From UBA4615 sp044371545 (GTDB lineage: Bacteria; Pseudomonadota; Gammaproteobacteria; Burkholderiales; Burkholderiaceae_E): a DNA stretch of 9,424 bases. Below are positions 1 through 9,424 of the stretch, piece after piece. The notes beneath the pieces were generated by a model. It did no database searches and was not told the origin of the DNA. It saw nothing but the letters and a program-made list of their open reading frames with translations. Position numbers and translations under genes: made by a program. Position 1 is the first letter of the stretch, and each line of letters begins with the position of its first letter. The stretch spans positions 1 to 9,424 of the forward strand of contig JBILTM010000197.1 of assembly GCA_044371545.1 (NCBI GenBank), in the 5' to 3' direction.

Positions 1-69
1 CTGAAGAACTTCGCGCACAAGTTCGGCTGGGTCGAGGACAGCGCGACGGTGCTGCGCACGCTCGGCTGA
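1..69 (+). CDS. 3' end of an unidentified protein gene (partial, cut by the left edge)
   Basis: The first 22 codons are open from the window edge to a TGA at 67-69. All 22 third positions are G or C, as in the neighbouring genes, and this is the main reason to believe the frame is coding. The visible C-terminus ends in FGWVEDSATVLRTLG and is mixed hydrophobic and charged, with no membrane segment or motif I recognise. It is convergent with the Rieske oxygenase gene, so it is not part of the purine operon transcript. I cannot name a family from so few residues, and whether it relates to purine metabolism cannot be told from this window. Confidence 0.65.
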   Translation: MKNFAHKFGWVEDSATVLRTLG

Positions 70-91
70 GCCGCGGGGCCCGCGGCGGGCC
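70..91. terminator. GC-rich palindrome between convergent genes, possible bidirectional terminator
   Basis: Bases 70-86 form a perfect inverted repeat, GCCGCGGG-G-CCCGCGGC, which can fold as a 7-bp stem with a 3-base loop. An overlapping alternative hairpin, GGCCCG-CGG-CGGGCC, occupies 77-91. Both lie in the 24-base gap between the plus-strand stop (67-69) and the Rieske oxygenase stop (94-96), where a shared terminator would be expected. There is no T-run on either side, so it is not a classic intrinsic terminator, and in DNA this GC-rich short palindromes also arise by chance. Confidence 0.35.
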
Positions 92-93
92 GC

Positions 94-1095
94 TCAGCAG
101 GTGCCGTAGCCGACGCCGGCCCGCTTCAGGTAGCGCCGGTACGCCGCGGACGACCGGTCGGCCGCGCTGTGCAGCTCGGCCACCGGATCGAGCGGCAGGC
201 GCTTCGGGCGCTGCGAAGCGACGATCGGCGCGTCCTCGGCGAAGATCGCGTCCTGGAAGGCCCGCATCGACGCGTCGCTCGACGCGAAGTCGGTCATCGC
301 CAGCCGGAACCAGACCCGGCAGGTCTCCTCGGACGTCGGGCAGACGAAGAGCGCGATCGCCTCGCGGAAGCCCTCGATCGCGACCGCGGCCGGGTCGGAG
401 GGCGCCTTGGTCAGCACCGCCGAGTACGGCCCGGTGACCTCGTAGGTGTAGTCGACGACCGCGCCGCCGGTCGCGTGGATGCTCGAGACCGGCTGGAACG
501 CGCGGCAGCCGGTCGCGAGCAGGCCGCACGGCGTGTCCTCGACCCGGTAGTCGTCGATCTCCGGCCGTTCGCGCGCGCCGAGGCTGCCCTCGTGGACGAA
601 GCCGAAGTGCGCGAGGTCGAGGAAGTTCTCGACGACGCGCGGCGCGCTCGTGTCCACCTCGTAGGGGCCGCAGCCGACCTTGCGCAAGCGCGGGTCGTCC
701 TCGGCCGGGAACACGGGCGGAGGGCGGTCGCCCTGCGCGAGGCGGACCCAGACCATGCCGTACCGCTCGAGCGCCTCGAACGCGCTCGCGCGGTGACCCG
801 CCGGCGGCTCGAAGCCCGGCAGCGCAGGGATCCGCTCGCAGCGCCCGCCGGCCGCGAAGCGCCAGCCGTGGTACGGGCACTCGAGGCGGGCACCGCCCGC
901 CGCGTCCGCCTCGGGCACGACTCGGCCCATCGACAGCCGCGCGCCGCGATGCGGGCAGCGGTCCCGCCATGCGTGCACCGCGCCCGACGCGTCGCGCCAC
1001 AGCACCAGCGCCTCGCCGAGGAGCGTCGCGGCGAGCGGCGCGTCGCGCAGGTCGGCGACCTGCGCGACCGGGTGCCAGTGCGTCGCCTCGATCAC
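94..1095 (-). CDS. Rieske [2Fe-2S] non-heme iron oxygenase, NdmA/NdmB- or VanA-like terminal oxygenase
   Basis: 333 aa. The N-terminal Rieske domain carries CPHR (C47, H49) and CPYHGW (C73, H76), the 2Cys-2His ligand set for a [2Fe-2S] cluster. The catalytic domain has NFLDLAHFGFVH (157-168): H163 and H168 should bind the mononuclear iron and D160 should be the bridging aspartate between subunits. The third, acidic ligand is probably D288 in AEDAPIVASQ (D282 is the alternative). The single-subunit, soluble architecture is that of vanillate/dicamba O-demethylases and methylxanthine N-demethylases. From memory, HWHPV, RDRCPH, ERYGMVWVRL and FAEDAPIVASQ align block by block with NdmA. The enzyme would need a separate flavin/ferredoxin reductase, and none is in the window. 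Start: GTG at 1095, 7 bases after the stop of the binding-protein gene and without a clear Shine-Dalgarno sequence; the next Met (M56) lies beyond the first Rieske ligands and is too late. The fold is sure; the substrate is not. Purine-related chemistry is inferred from the neighbours. Confidence 0.93.
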   Translation of the reverse strand: MIEATHWHPVAQVADLRDAPLAATLLGEALVLWRDASGAVHAWRDRCPHRGARLSMGRVVPEADAAGGARLECPYHGWRFAAGGRCERIPALPGFEPPAGHRASAFEALERYGMVWVRLAQGDRPPPVFPAEDDPRLRKVGCGPYEVDTSAPRVVENFLDLAHFGFVHEGSLGARERPEIDDYRVEDTPCGLLATGCRAFQPVSSIHATGGAVVDYTYEVTGPYSAVLTKAPSDPAAVAIEGFREAIALFVCPTSEETCRVWFRLAMTDFASSDASMRAFQDAIFAEDAPIVASQRPKRLPLDPVAELHSAADRSSAAYRRYLKRAGVGYGTC

Positions 1096-1102
1096 CGTCG
1101 CG

Positions 1103-2263
<1,161 letters not shown>

Positions 2264-2268
2264 CGGGA

Positions 2269-2276
2269 CTCCTTCC
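2269..2276 (-). promoter_or_regulatory. Strong Shine-Dalgarno site of the BMP lipoprotein gene
   Basis: On the minus strand GGAAGGAG sits 5 bases upstream of the ATG at 2263. It is a much better match to the anti-Shine-Dalgarno sequence than the sites before the other genes of the operon. It fixes the start of the binding protein and would favour high expression, as is usual for periplasmic binding proteins relative to their permeases. Confidence 0.8.
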
Positions 2277-2289
2277 TTTTCTTGGGAAA

Positions 2290-2307
2290 CCGGGCCTCAG
2301 TGCCCGG
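2290..2307 (-). promoter_or_regulatory. Intercistronic stem-loop across the permease 2 stop codon
   Basis: On the minus strand CCGGGC-ACTGAG-GCCCGG forms a 6-bp all-GC stem with a 6-base loop that contains the TGA of permease 2; it is followed by TTTCCC. It lies just upstream of the strong ribosome-binding site of the binding-protein gene. Hairpins in this place in other importer operons can protect an mRNA end or partially terminate transcription. The T-run is only three bases, so full termination is unlikely. The effect is inferred. Confidence 0.35.
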
Positions 2308-3217
2308 GATGGAACGGCTTGCCGAGCGAGGCCGGCATGTTGACGCGAATCCAGGTCGGGTTGCGCGAGATCAGCACGAGAACGACGATCGTCGCGAGAT
2401 AGGGCAGCATCGACATCAGCTGGCTGGCGACCTGCACGCCCTGCCCCTGCAGATGCAGCTGCAGCATCGTCACGCCGCCGAACAGGTAGGCGCCGAGCAG
2501 CACGCGTGCCGGACGCCAGGTCGCGAAGGTGGTGAGCGCGAGCGCGATCCAGCCGCGGCCGGCGACCATGCCCTCGACCCACAGCGGCGCATACACGACC
2601 GAGAGATACGCCCCCGACACGCCGCACAGCGCGCCGCCGGCCATGACTGCCAGCAGCCGGATGCGGCGCACCGGGTAGCCGAGCGCATGCGCCGACTCCG
2701 GCGACTCGCCGACCGCGCGCAGCACCAGCCCGGCACGCGTGCGGTACAGCACCCAGGCGGCGAGCGCGACCGCCGCGATCACGATGTAGACCATCGGGTG
2801 CTGGCGGAACAGCGCGGTGCCGAGGAACGGCATGTCGGACAGGACGGGGATCGCGTGGTTCGGGCGCTCAGCGAGCTTCTTGCCCACGTAGCCGATGCCG
2901 ACGAAGGCCGAGAAGCCCCCGCCGAACAGCGAGAGCGCGAGGCCGGTCGCGTACTGGTTGGTGCCGAGCCAGATCGTCAGCACGCCGAACAGCGCCGCGG
3001 CGAGCGCGCCGGCGCCGGCGCCGGCCGCGAACGCGAGCCAGTCGCTGCCGGTGTGGAACGCGACCGCGAAGCCGGCGACCGCGGCGATCAGCATCATCCC
3101 CTCGGCGCCGAGGTTCAGCACGCCGGCCCGCTCGTTGACGAGGAGGCCGAGCCCCGCGATCGCGAGCGGCGTGCCCGCCGACAGCGTCGCGGCCAGCAGC
3201 AGCGCGAGTTCGTTCAT
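2297..3217 (-). CDS. ABC importer permease 2, BPD_transp_2 family (nucleoside/BMP class)
   Basis: 306 aa, an inner-membrane protein with about eight to ten hydrophobic segments (for example 14-26, 41-55, 61-83, 142-158, 189-210, 224-235, 239-255, 268-284). GVLNLGAEGMM (32-42) is the conserved N-terminal block of permeases in this class. RAVGESPESAHALGYPVRRIR (167-187) is the cytoplasmic loop that should contact the ATPase. It pairs with permease 1 to make the translocation channel, as YufP/YufQ and NupB/NupC do in Gram-positive homologues. Start: ATG at 3217, overlapping the TGA of permease 1 as ATGA; GAGGG lies 7 bases upstream. The reading frame stays open much further upstream, but that region is permease 1 in another frame, and the family begins close to this Met. 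The stop codon sits in the loop of a stem-loop before the binding-protein gene. Confidence 0.94.
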   Translation of the reverse strand: MNELALLLAATLSAGTPLAIAGLGLLVNERAGVLNLGAEGMMLIAAVAGFAVAFHTGSDWLAFAAGAGAGALAAALFGVLTIWLGTNQYATGLALSLFGGGFSAFVGIGYVGKKLAERPNHAIPVLSDMPFLGTALFRQHPMVYIVIAAVALAAWVLYRTRAGLVLRAVGESPESAHALGYPVRRIRLLAVMAGGALCGVSGAYLSVVYAPLWVEGMVAGRGWIALALTTFATWRPARVLLGAYLFGGVTMLQLHLQGQGVQVASQLMSMLPYLATIVVLVLISRNPTWIRVNMPASLGKPFHPGH

Positions 3218-4314
3218 GCCGCCGCCCTCGCCGCCGCCACCGACGCGCGCGTGCCGAAGCGCAGGCGGTGGCCGATCAGGGTGTCGCAGGCGAGCAGCGA
3301 GAACAGCAGGACGCCCTGGAACACGCCGGTGAGCGCCGACGGCAGCCCGAGGCGCGACTGCGCGAGTTCGCCGCCGATCAGGAACATCGACAGCAGCACC
3401 GCACCGAGCACGCAGCCGAGCGGGTGCAGCCGACCGACGAAGGCGACGATGATCGCGGTGAAGCCGTAGCCGGTCGACACGTGCGGCGTGAGCTGCCCCA
3501 TCGGGCCGACCGCCTCGAACGCGCCGGCCACGCCGGCGAGCCCGCCGGAGACGAGCAGCGCGGTCCACAGCGCGCGCCGCGACGAGAAGCCCGCGTAGCG
3601 CGCGGCGGCGGGCGCGAGGCCGCCGACCTGCAGCTGGTAGCCGGCGAAGGTGCGGAAGACGAACAGCCACATCACGACCGCCGCGACCAGCGCGACGACG
3701 AGCCCCCAGTGCATGCGCAGCCCGGTGGCGATCCGCGGCAGGTTCGTGCCCGAGGCGAAGCTCATCGTCTGCGGGAAGTTGAAGCCCTTCGGATCCTTCC
3801 ACGGACCGAACACCAGCCAGGACAGCAGCAGGTTCGCGACGTAGACGAGCATCAGGCTCACCAGGATCTCGCTCGCGTTGAACCGGTCGCGCAGCAGCGC
3901 GACGATCGCCGCCCACAGCATGCCGCCCGCCGCCCCCGCGAGGATCGCGAGCGGGAAGAAGCCCCAGCGGCCGATCGGGATCTGGTTCGCGGTGAACCAC
4001 AGCGCCAGCCCGCCGCCGGCGATCGCGCCGAGCAGGAACTGACCCTCGGCGCCGATGTTCCAGACGTTCGCGCGGAAGCACAGCGCGAGGCCGAGCGCGC
4101 ACAGCACGAGCGGCGTCGACTTCAGCGCGACCTCGCTGAGCGCCCGCGCACCGTTGAGCGGCTCCCAGAGGAACACCCGCAGCCCGGCGACCGGGTCGCG
4201 ACCGAGCGCGACGAACAGCGCCGCGGCGACGACCACGGTGATCGCGAGCGCGATCACCGGCGAGAGCCAGGCCATCGCGCGCGACGGCTCGGGGCGCGGC
4301 TCGAGCGCGATCAC
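3214..4314 (-). CDS. ABC importer permease 1, BPD_transp_2 family (nucleoside/BMP class)
   Basis: 366 aa, inner-membrane permease. A short polar N-terminus (1-14) is followed by about ten hydrophobic segments, the first at 17-37 and others near 66-80, 91-109, 118-142, 150-170, 203-222, 249-270, 284-296, 299-315 and 328-345. NVWNIGAEGQFLLGAIAGGG (83-102) is the class signature, matching the NLGAEG block of permease 2. The loop around AARYAGFSSRRALW (237-250) is the likely ATPase-coupling region. Start: GTG at 4314, supported by a GGAGG 7 bases upstream and by a GTGA overlap with the ATPase stop. An ATG at 4275 (M14) has less support. The 3' end overlaps permease 2 by four bases. Substrate specificity cannot be read from the permease; purines are inferred from the xdh genes and the BMP binding protein. 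Confidence 0.94.
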   Translation of the reverse strand: MIALEPRPEPSRAMAWLSPVIALAITVVVAAALFVALGRDPVAGLRVFLWEPLNGARALSEVALKSTPLVLCALGLALCFRANVWNIGAEGQFLLGAIAGGGLALWFTANQIPIGRWGFFPLAILAGAAGGMLWAAIVALLRDRFNASEILVSLMLVYVANLLLSWLVFGPWKDPKGFNFPQTMSFASGTNLPRIATGLRMHWGLVVALVAAVVMWLFVFRTFAGYQLQVGGLAPAAARYAGFSSRRALWTALLVSGGLAGVAGAFEAVGPMGQLTPHVSTGYGFTAIIVAFVGRLHPLGCVLGAVLLSMFLIGGELAQSRLGLPSALTGVFQGVLLFSLLACDTLIGHRLRFGTRASVAAARAAA

Positions 4315-5849
4315 GTGGCGGCCTCCGCGGCGCCGGCGCCGGCGCGCTCGGCCGGGCCGCCCGGCCACAGGCCGCTCATCCAGACGCCGATGCGCTCGAC
4401 GGTGGCGTCGGCGCGTGCGACCGGCGGCGACAGCCGCCCCTTCGCGATCACCACCAGCCGGTCGGACAGCTCGAACAGCTCGTCGAGCTCCTCGGAGACG
4501 ACCAGCACCGCGCAGCCCGCGTCGCGCAACCCGAGCAGGGCCGCGCGGATCTGCGCGGCCGCGCCGACGTCCACGCCCCAGGTCGGCTGCGCGACGATCA
4601 GCACCTTCGGCGCCGCGTCGATCTCGCGCCCGACGATGAACTTCTGCAGGTTGCCGCCCGAGAGGCTGCGCGCGGCCGCGCCCGGGCCGTGCGCCTTGAC
4701 GCGGAAGCGCTCGACGATCGAGGCGGCCTGCACGGCGAGCGCACCGCGTGCGATCCAGCCGCGCCGCACCGCCTCGCGCCGGGTCAGCAGCAGGTTCTGC
4801 GCGAGCGACAGCGCCGGCACCGCGCCGCGGCCGAGCCGTTCCTCGGGCACGAAGTGCAGGCCCAGGTCTCGCCGGCGCCGCGGCGAGGCATCGCCCGCCG
4901 GCTCGCCGCGCAGCACGATCGCATCGCGCGGCGCGCGCGGATCCTCGCCCGACAGCGCAGAGAGCAGCTCCTGCTGCCCGTTGCCGGACACGCCGGCGAT
5001 GCCGAGCACCTCGCCGGCCCGCAGCTCGAAGCCGACGTCGGCGAGGTCGACGCCGAACGGCGAGGTCTTCGGCAGCGACAGCCCGCGCACCGCGAGCGCC
5101 GCCTCGCCCGCCCGCGACGGCCGGTGCTCGAGCAGCGGCGGCTCGTCGCCGATCATCAGCCGCGACAGCGACGCGTTGGTCTCGCCGCGCGGGTCGACGA
5201 CGCCGGTCACGCGCCCGCCGCGCATCACCGTGCAGGCGCTGCACAGCGCGCGGATCTCGTCGAGCTTGTGGCTGATGTAGAGGATGCTGCAGCCGGTGGA
5301 TGCGAGCCGGCGCAGCGTGACGAACAGACGCTCGACCGCCTGCGGCGTCAGCACCGAGGTCGGCTCGTCGAGGATCAGCAGCCGCGGATCGGTCAGCAGC
5401 GCGCGAACGATCTCGACGCGCTGTCGCTCGCCGACCGACAGCGTGTGCACCGGGCGCGCGGGGTCGAGCTCGAGGCCGTATTCGCCGGCCTTCGCGCGGA
5501 TCCGCGCGGTGACCTCGGCGAGCGACAGCGACGCATCGAGGCCGAGCCACACGTTCTCGGCGACCGTGACCGTCTCGAACAGGCTGAAGTGCTGGAACAC
5601 CATCGAGACGCCGAGCCGCCGCGCCTCCTGCGGGTTGCGCACCGCCACAGGCTTGCCGTCGATGCGGATCTCGCCCGCGTCGGGCCGCACCGAGCCGTAG
5701 ACGATCTTCATCAGCGTCGACTTGCCGGCGCCGTTCTCGCCGAGCACCGCGTGGATCTCGCCCGGCGCGACGCGCAGCGACACGTCGTCGTTGGCGACGA
5801 CGCCCGGATAGCGCTTGACGATGCCGGCGAGCGCGAGCCGGTCGGTCAT
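4311..5849 (-). CDS. ABC importer ATPase with two nucleotide-binding domains (YufO/NupA type)
   Basis: 512 aa, cytoplasmic. Domain 1 (about 1-235) is complete: Walker A GENGAGKST (37-45), Q-loop Q86, signature LSVGERQ (137-143), Walker B LLILDE with catalytic E162, H-loop H194. Domain 2 (about 250-500) is degenerate in the way known for this carbohydrate/nucleoside importer class: GVSGNGQQE (286-294) replaces the P-loop and lacks the Lys-Ser/Thr, the Walker B is VLIVAQ (416-421) with Gln for the catalytic acid, and E453 sits where the H-loop His would be; its signature LSGGNLQ (396-402) is intact. One hydrolysis site, built from Walker A of domain 1 and the signature of domain 2, should therefore be active. 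Start: ATG at 5849, overlapping the xdhC stop as ATGA; only a weak GGGG precedes it. The open frame upstream of it is xdhC read in another frame. The 3' end overlaps permease 1 as GTGA. Confidence 0.95.
   Translation of the reverse strand: MTDRLALAGIVKRYPGVVANDDVSLRVAPGEIHAVLGENGAGKSTLMKIVYGSVRPDAGEIRIDGKPVAVRNPQEARRLGVSMVFQHFSLFETVTVAENVWLGLDASLSLAEVTARIRAKAGEYGLELDPARPVHTLSVGERQRVEIVRALLTDPRLLILDEPTSVLTPQAVERLFVTLRRLASTGCSILYISHKLDEIRALCSACTVMRGGRVTGVVDPRGETNASLSRLMIGDEPPLLEHRPSRAGEAALAVRGLSLPKTSPFGVDLADVGFELRAGEVLGIAGVSGNGQQELLSALSGEDPRAPRDAIVLRGEPAGDASPRRRRDLGLHFVPEERLGRGAVPALSLAQNLLLTRREAVRRGWIARGALAVQAASIVERFRVKAHGPGAAARSLSGGNLQKFIVGREIDAAPKVLIVAQPTWGVDVGAAAQIRAALLGLRDAGCAVLVVSEELDELFELSDRLVVIAKGRLSPPVARADATVERIGVWMSGLWPGGPAERAGAGAAEAAT
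4322..4326 (-). promoter_or_regulatory. Shine-Dalgarno site that decides the GTG start of permease 1
   Basis: GGAGG on the minus strand, 7 bases before the GTG at 4314 and inside the end of the ATPase gene. It supports GTG over the in-frame ATG at 4275 and fits reinitiation at the GTGA overlap. Confidence 0.65.
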
Positions 5850-6847
5850 CGCGCGGCCCCGGTGGCGGGTGCGCCCGCCGACTGGCGCGCGCGACGCAGG
5901 CTCCAGAGCTCGAAGGCGACCGAGGTCGCGATCGCGCCCGGGTGGCGGTCGAGCGCGTGGCGCGCCGCGACGGCCGTGCCGTCGCCACCGCGCGGCGGCT
6001 CGCCGATCGGGCAGCGCAGCCGGGCGATGCGTCCGGGCGCGACGCCGCGCCGCGCGAGCCGCGCGCGGAAGCTCGCGGCCTTGGTCGCCGAGCCGATCAC
6101 GCCGACCTCGCCGAGGTCCTCGCGCGCCAGCAGCGCCACGCACAGGTCGAAGTCGAGCGCGTGGCTGTGCGTCATCACCAGCACGTCGGCGCCGGCGTGG
6201 ATCGCGCGGACCTCGTGTGCCGGCGAGTCGGACTCGAGGACCTCGACGTTCGCCGGCAGCGCCGCGGGGAACCGGTCGGCGCGCGCGTCGACCCACGTCA
6301 GCTGCAGCGGCAGCGTCGCGAGCACGCGCGCGACCGCCTCGCCGACGTGGCCGGCGCCGAACAACCAGACCCGCCACGGCGAGACGTCGACGCGCGAGAC
6401 CAGCGTGCCGTCGGCCGGCCGGCCGGGCGGCGCGTCGGTGGCGACGGTGTGCGGCGCGTCGTCGCCGGGTTCGGCGCGGGTCGCGAGCCACGCGGTGCCG
6501 CCGGCCTCGTCGAGCCGCGCGAGCGCGTCGAGCCACGGCGCCTCGCGCGCATCGATCCGTCGCATCGACAGCACGACCGCACCACCGCAGCACTGTCCGG
6601 CGGAGGCGCCCAGCACCACGTCGCGCACCGCGACGCGTGCGCCCGAGGCGAGCATCCGGCGCGCCTGCGCGATCGCCTCGAACTCGAGGTGCCCGCCGCC
6701 GATCGTGCCCGCCTCGCCGTGCGCGCCGACGAGCATCGACGCGCCGGGCTCGCGCGGCGCGGAGCCGCGCGTGCGCTCGACGCGGACCCAGACCGCCGGC
6801 GTCCCGGCGCGGGCGGTCTCGATCAGGCGGGCACCGGGGACGGACAT
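5846..6847 (-). CDS. xdhC: XdhC, molybdenum cofactor insertion chaperone for xanthine dehydrogenase
   Basis: 333 aa from the chosen ATG. The N-terminal XdhC/CoxI domain shows RGSAPREPGASMLV (27-40), GTIGGGHLEFEAI (47-59) and GQCCGG (84-89). The C-terminal Rossmann-like domain shows WLFGAGHVGEAVARVL (161-176), VMTHSHALDFDLC (224-236), IGSATKAASFRARL (251-264) and a RCPIG block (278-282). In Rhodobacter capsulatus, XdhC binds the molybdenum cofactor, promotes its sulfuration and hands it to XdhB; it is not part of the finished enzyme. Start: ATG at 6847, 25 bases after the xdhB stop. A GTG at 6883 would add 12 residues (beginning MCDDPAPSSRPP) and overlap xdhB by 11 bases. Neither has a clear Shine-Dalgarno sequence, and the ATG fits the usual XdhC N-terminus better. 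The 3' end overlaps the ATPase start by four bases, tying cofactor insertion to the importer. Confidence 0.94.
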   Translation of the reverse strand: MSVPGARLIETARAGTPAVWVRVERTRGSAPREPGASMLVGAHGEAGTIGGGHLEFEAIAQARRMLASGARVAVRDVVLGASAGQCCGGAVVLSMRRIDAREAPWLDALARLDEAGGTAWLATRAEPGDDAPHTVATDAPPGRPADGTLVSRVDVSPWRVWLFGAGHVGEAVARVLATLPLQLTWVDARADRFPAALPANVEVLESDSPAHEVRAIHAGADVLVMTHSHALDFDLCVALLAREDLGEVGVIGSATKAASFRARLARRGVAPGRIARLRCPIGEPPRGGDGTAVAARHALDRHPGAIATSVAFELWSLRRARQSAGAPATGAAR

Positions 6848-6872
6848 GGGCGGTCGCGAGGAAGGCGCCGGA

Positions 6873-9181
<2,309 letters not shown>

Positions 9182-9185
<4 letters not shown>

Positions 9186-9424
9186 CGGGCGCCACCGTCC
9201 GCCAGCGCGTCGAGCATCGGGTCGTCGACACCCGCCGGCCCGTCGCCGTACAGCGCGTGCCACGCGCGGACCAGCATCCCGGACGCTGCGGCGAGCCGGT
9301 ACTCGCGGCTCGCGCGCAGGTCGTCGAGCGGCGAGAAGTCGGCGGCGAGCGCGCTGCCTGCGCGCTCGAACGCGTCGAGCGACGGCGCGGCGCCCTCGAG
9401 CGCGGCCTCGGCGGCGGGGGCGCG
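9182..9424 (-). CDS. xdhA: XdhA, FeS/FAD small subunit of xanthine dehydrogenase (C-terminal 80 residues; 5' part beyond the right edge)
   Basis: Reading the minus strand in the frame that ends at the TGA at 9184-9182 gives 80 open codons. They contain ALAADFSPLDDLRASREYRL near the middle, the hallmark of the C-terminal FAD-domain tail of XdhA, followed by LVRAWHALYG. XdhA carries two [2Fe-2S] clusters and FAD and passes electrons from the XdhB molybdenum centre to NAD; those domains are outside the window. The stop overlaps the xdhB start by four bases. The tail after the conserved block is rich in Gly, Asp and Ala (DGPAGVDDPMLDALADGGAR) and is probably variable. Confidence 0.93.

Noticed and set aside
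3218..4102. Upstream extension of the permease 2 frame, giving an apparent 601-residue protein
   Set aside because: The added part is shadow sequence over permease 1 in another frame; the permease family begins at the ATG at 3217, which forms an ATGA overlap with the permease 1 stop.
4311..5100. Second ATPase domain looks broken (no P-loop lysine, Gln for the catalytic acid)
   Set aside because: This degeneracy is normal for the second domain of sugar- and nucleoside-class importer ATPases, and the signature LSGGNLQ is kept. It is not a sign of a decaying gene.
3268..5280. 670-codon open frame on the plus strand, opposite the permease 1 and ATPase genes
   Set aside because: The product is dominated by Arg, Glu, Asp, Gln and Ala with no recognisable domain. 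It lies antisense to clearly conserved genes and is a side effect of strong G/C third-position bias.
4315..5988. Upstream extension of the permease 1 frame, giving an apparent 924-residue protein
   Set aside because: The added part is Arg/Ala-rich shadow sequence over the ATPase gene. The GTG at 4314 has a GGAGG site at the right distance, and the membrane protein begins there.
5850..6593. Upstream extension of the ATPase reading frame by 248 codons, which would suggest a fusion protein
   Set aside because: The extension is Arg-rich and is xdhC in another frame. The conserved ATPase domain starts at the ATG at 5849, which makes an ATGA overlap with the xdhC stop.

Overview
The window is very GC-rich, and nearly every third codon position in the genes is G or C. 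It reads as chromosomal DNA of a high-GC Proteobacterium. Betaproteobacteria, order Burkholderiales, is my best guess from gene families and layout; no marker gene in the window proves it.

Almost everything lies on the minus strand in one dense directon, read from the right edge to the left: xdhA (3' end only), xdhB, xdhC, then an ABC importer of the BMP/nucleoside class (two-domain ATPase, permease 1, permease 2, BMP-type substrate-binding lipoprotein), and last a Rieske non-heme iron oxygenase. Four junctions are 4-base stop/start overlaps (xdhA/xdhB, xdhC/ATPase, ATPase/permease 1, permease 1/permease 2). The other gaps are 7, 25 and 33 bases. This is almost certainly one transcription unit whose promoter lies beyond the right edge. 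At the left edge, 22 codons plus the stop of an unidentified plus-strand gene converge on the oxygenase gene, with a short GC-rich palindrome in the 24-base gap.

Working model: the importer brings a purine base, nucleoside or related compound into the cell. XdhA (FeS/FAD) and XdhB (molybdopterin) oxidise hypoxanthine/xanthine to urate, and XdhC loads the sulfurated molybdenum cofactor. The xdh and transporter assignments are strong. The role of the Rieske oxygenase is open. Its domain plan and sequence blocks recall, from memory, the methylxanthine N-demethylases NdmA/NdmB, so the operon may take in substituted purines, remove or oxidise a substituent, and pass the product to xanthine dehydrogenase. 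That link is inference. No electron-transfer partner for the oxygenase and no guanine deaminase gene is seen here.

I see no RNA gene, mobile element, CRISPR array or origin, and no gene-free stretch longer than 33 bases.
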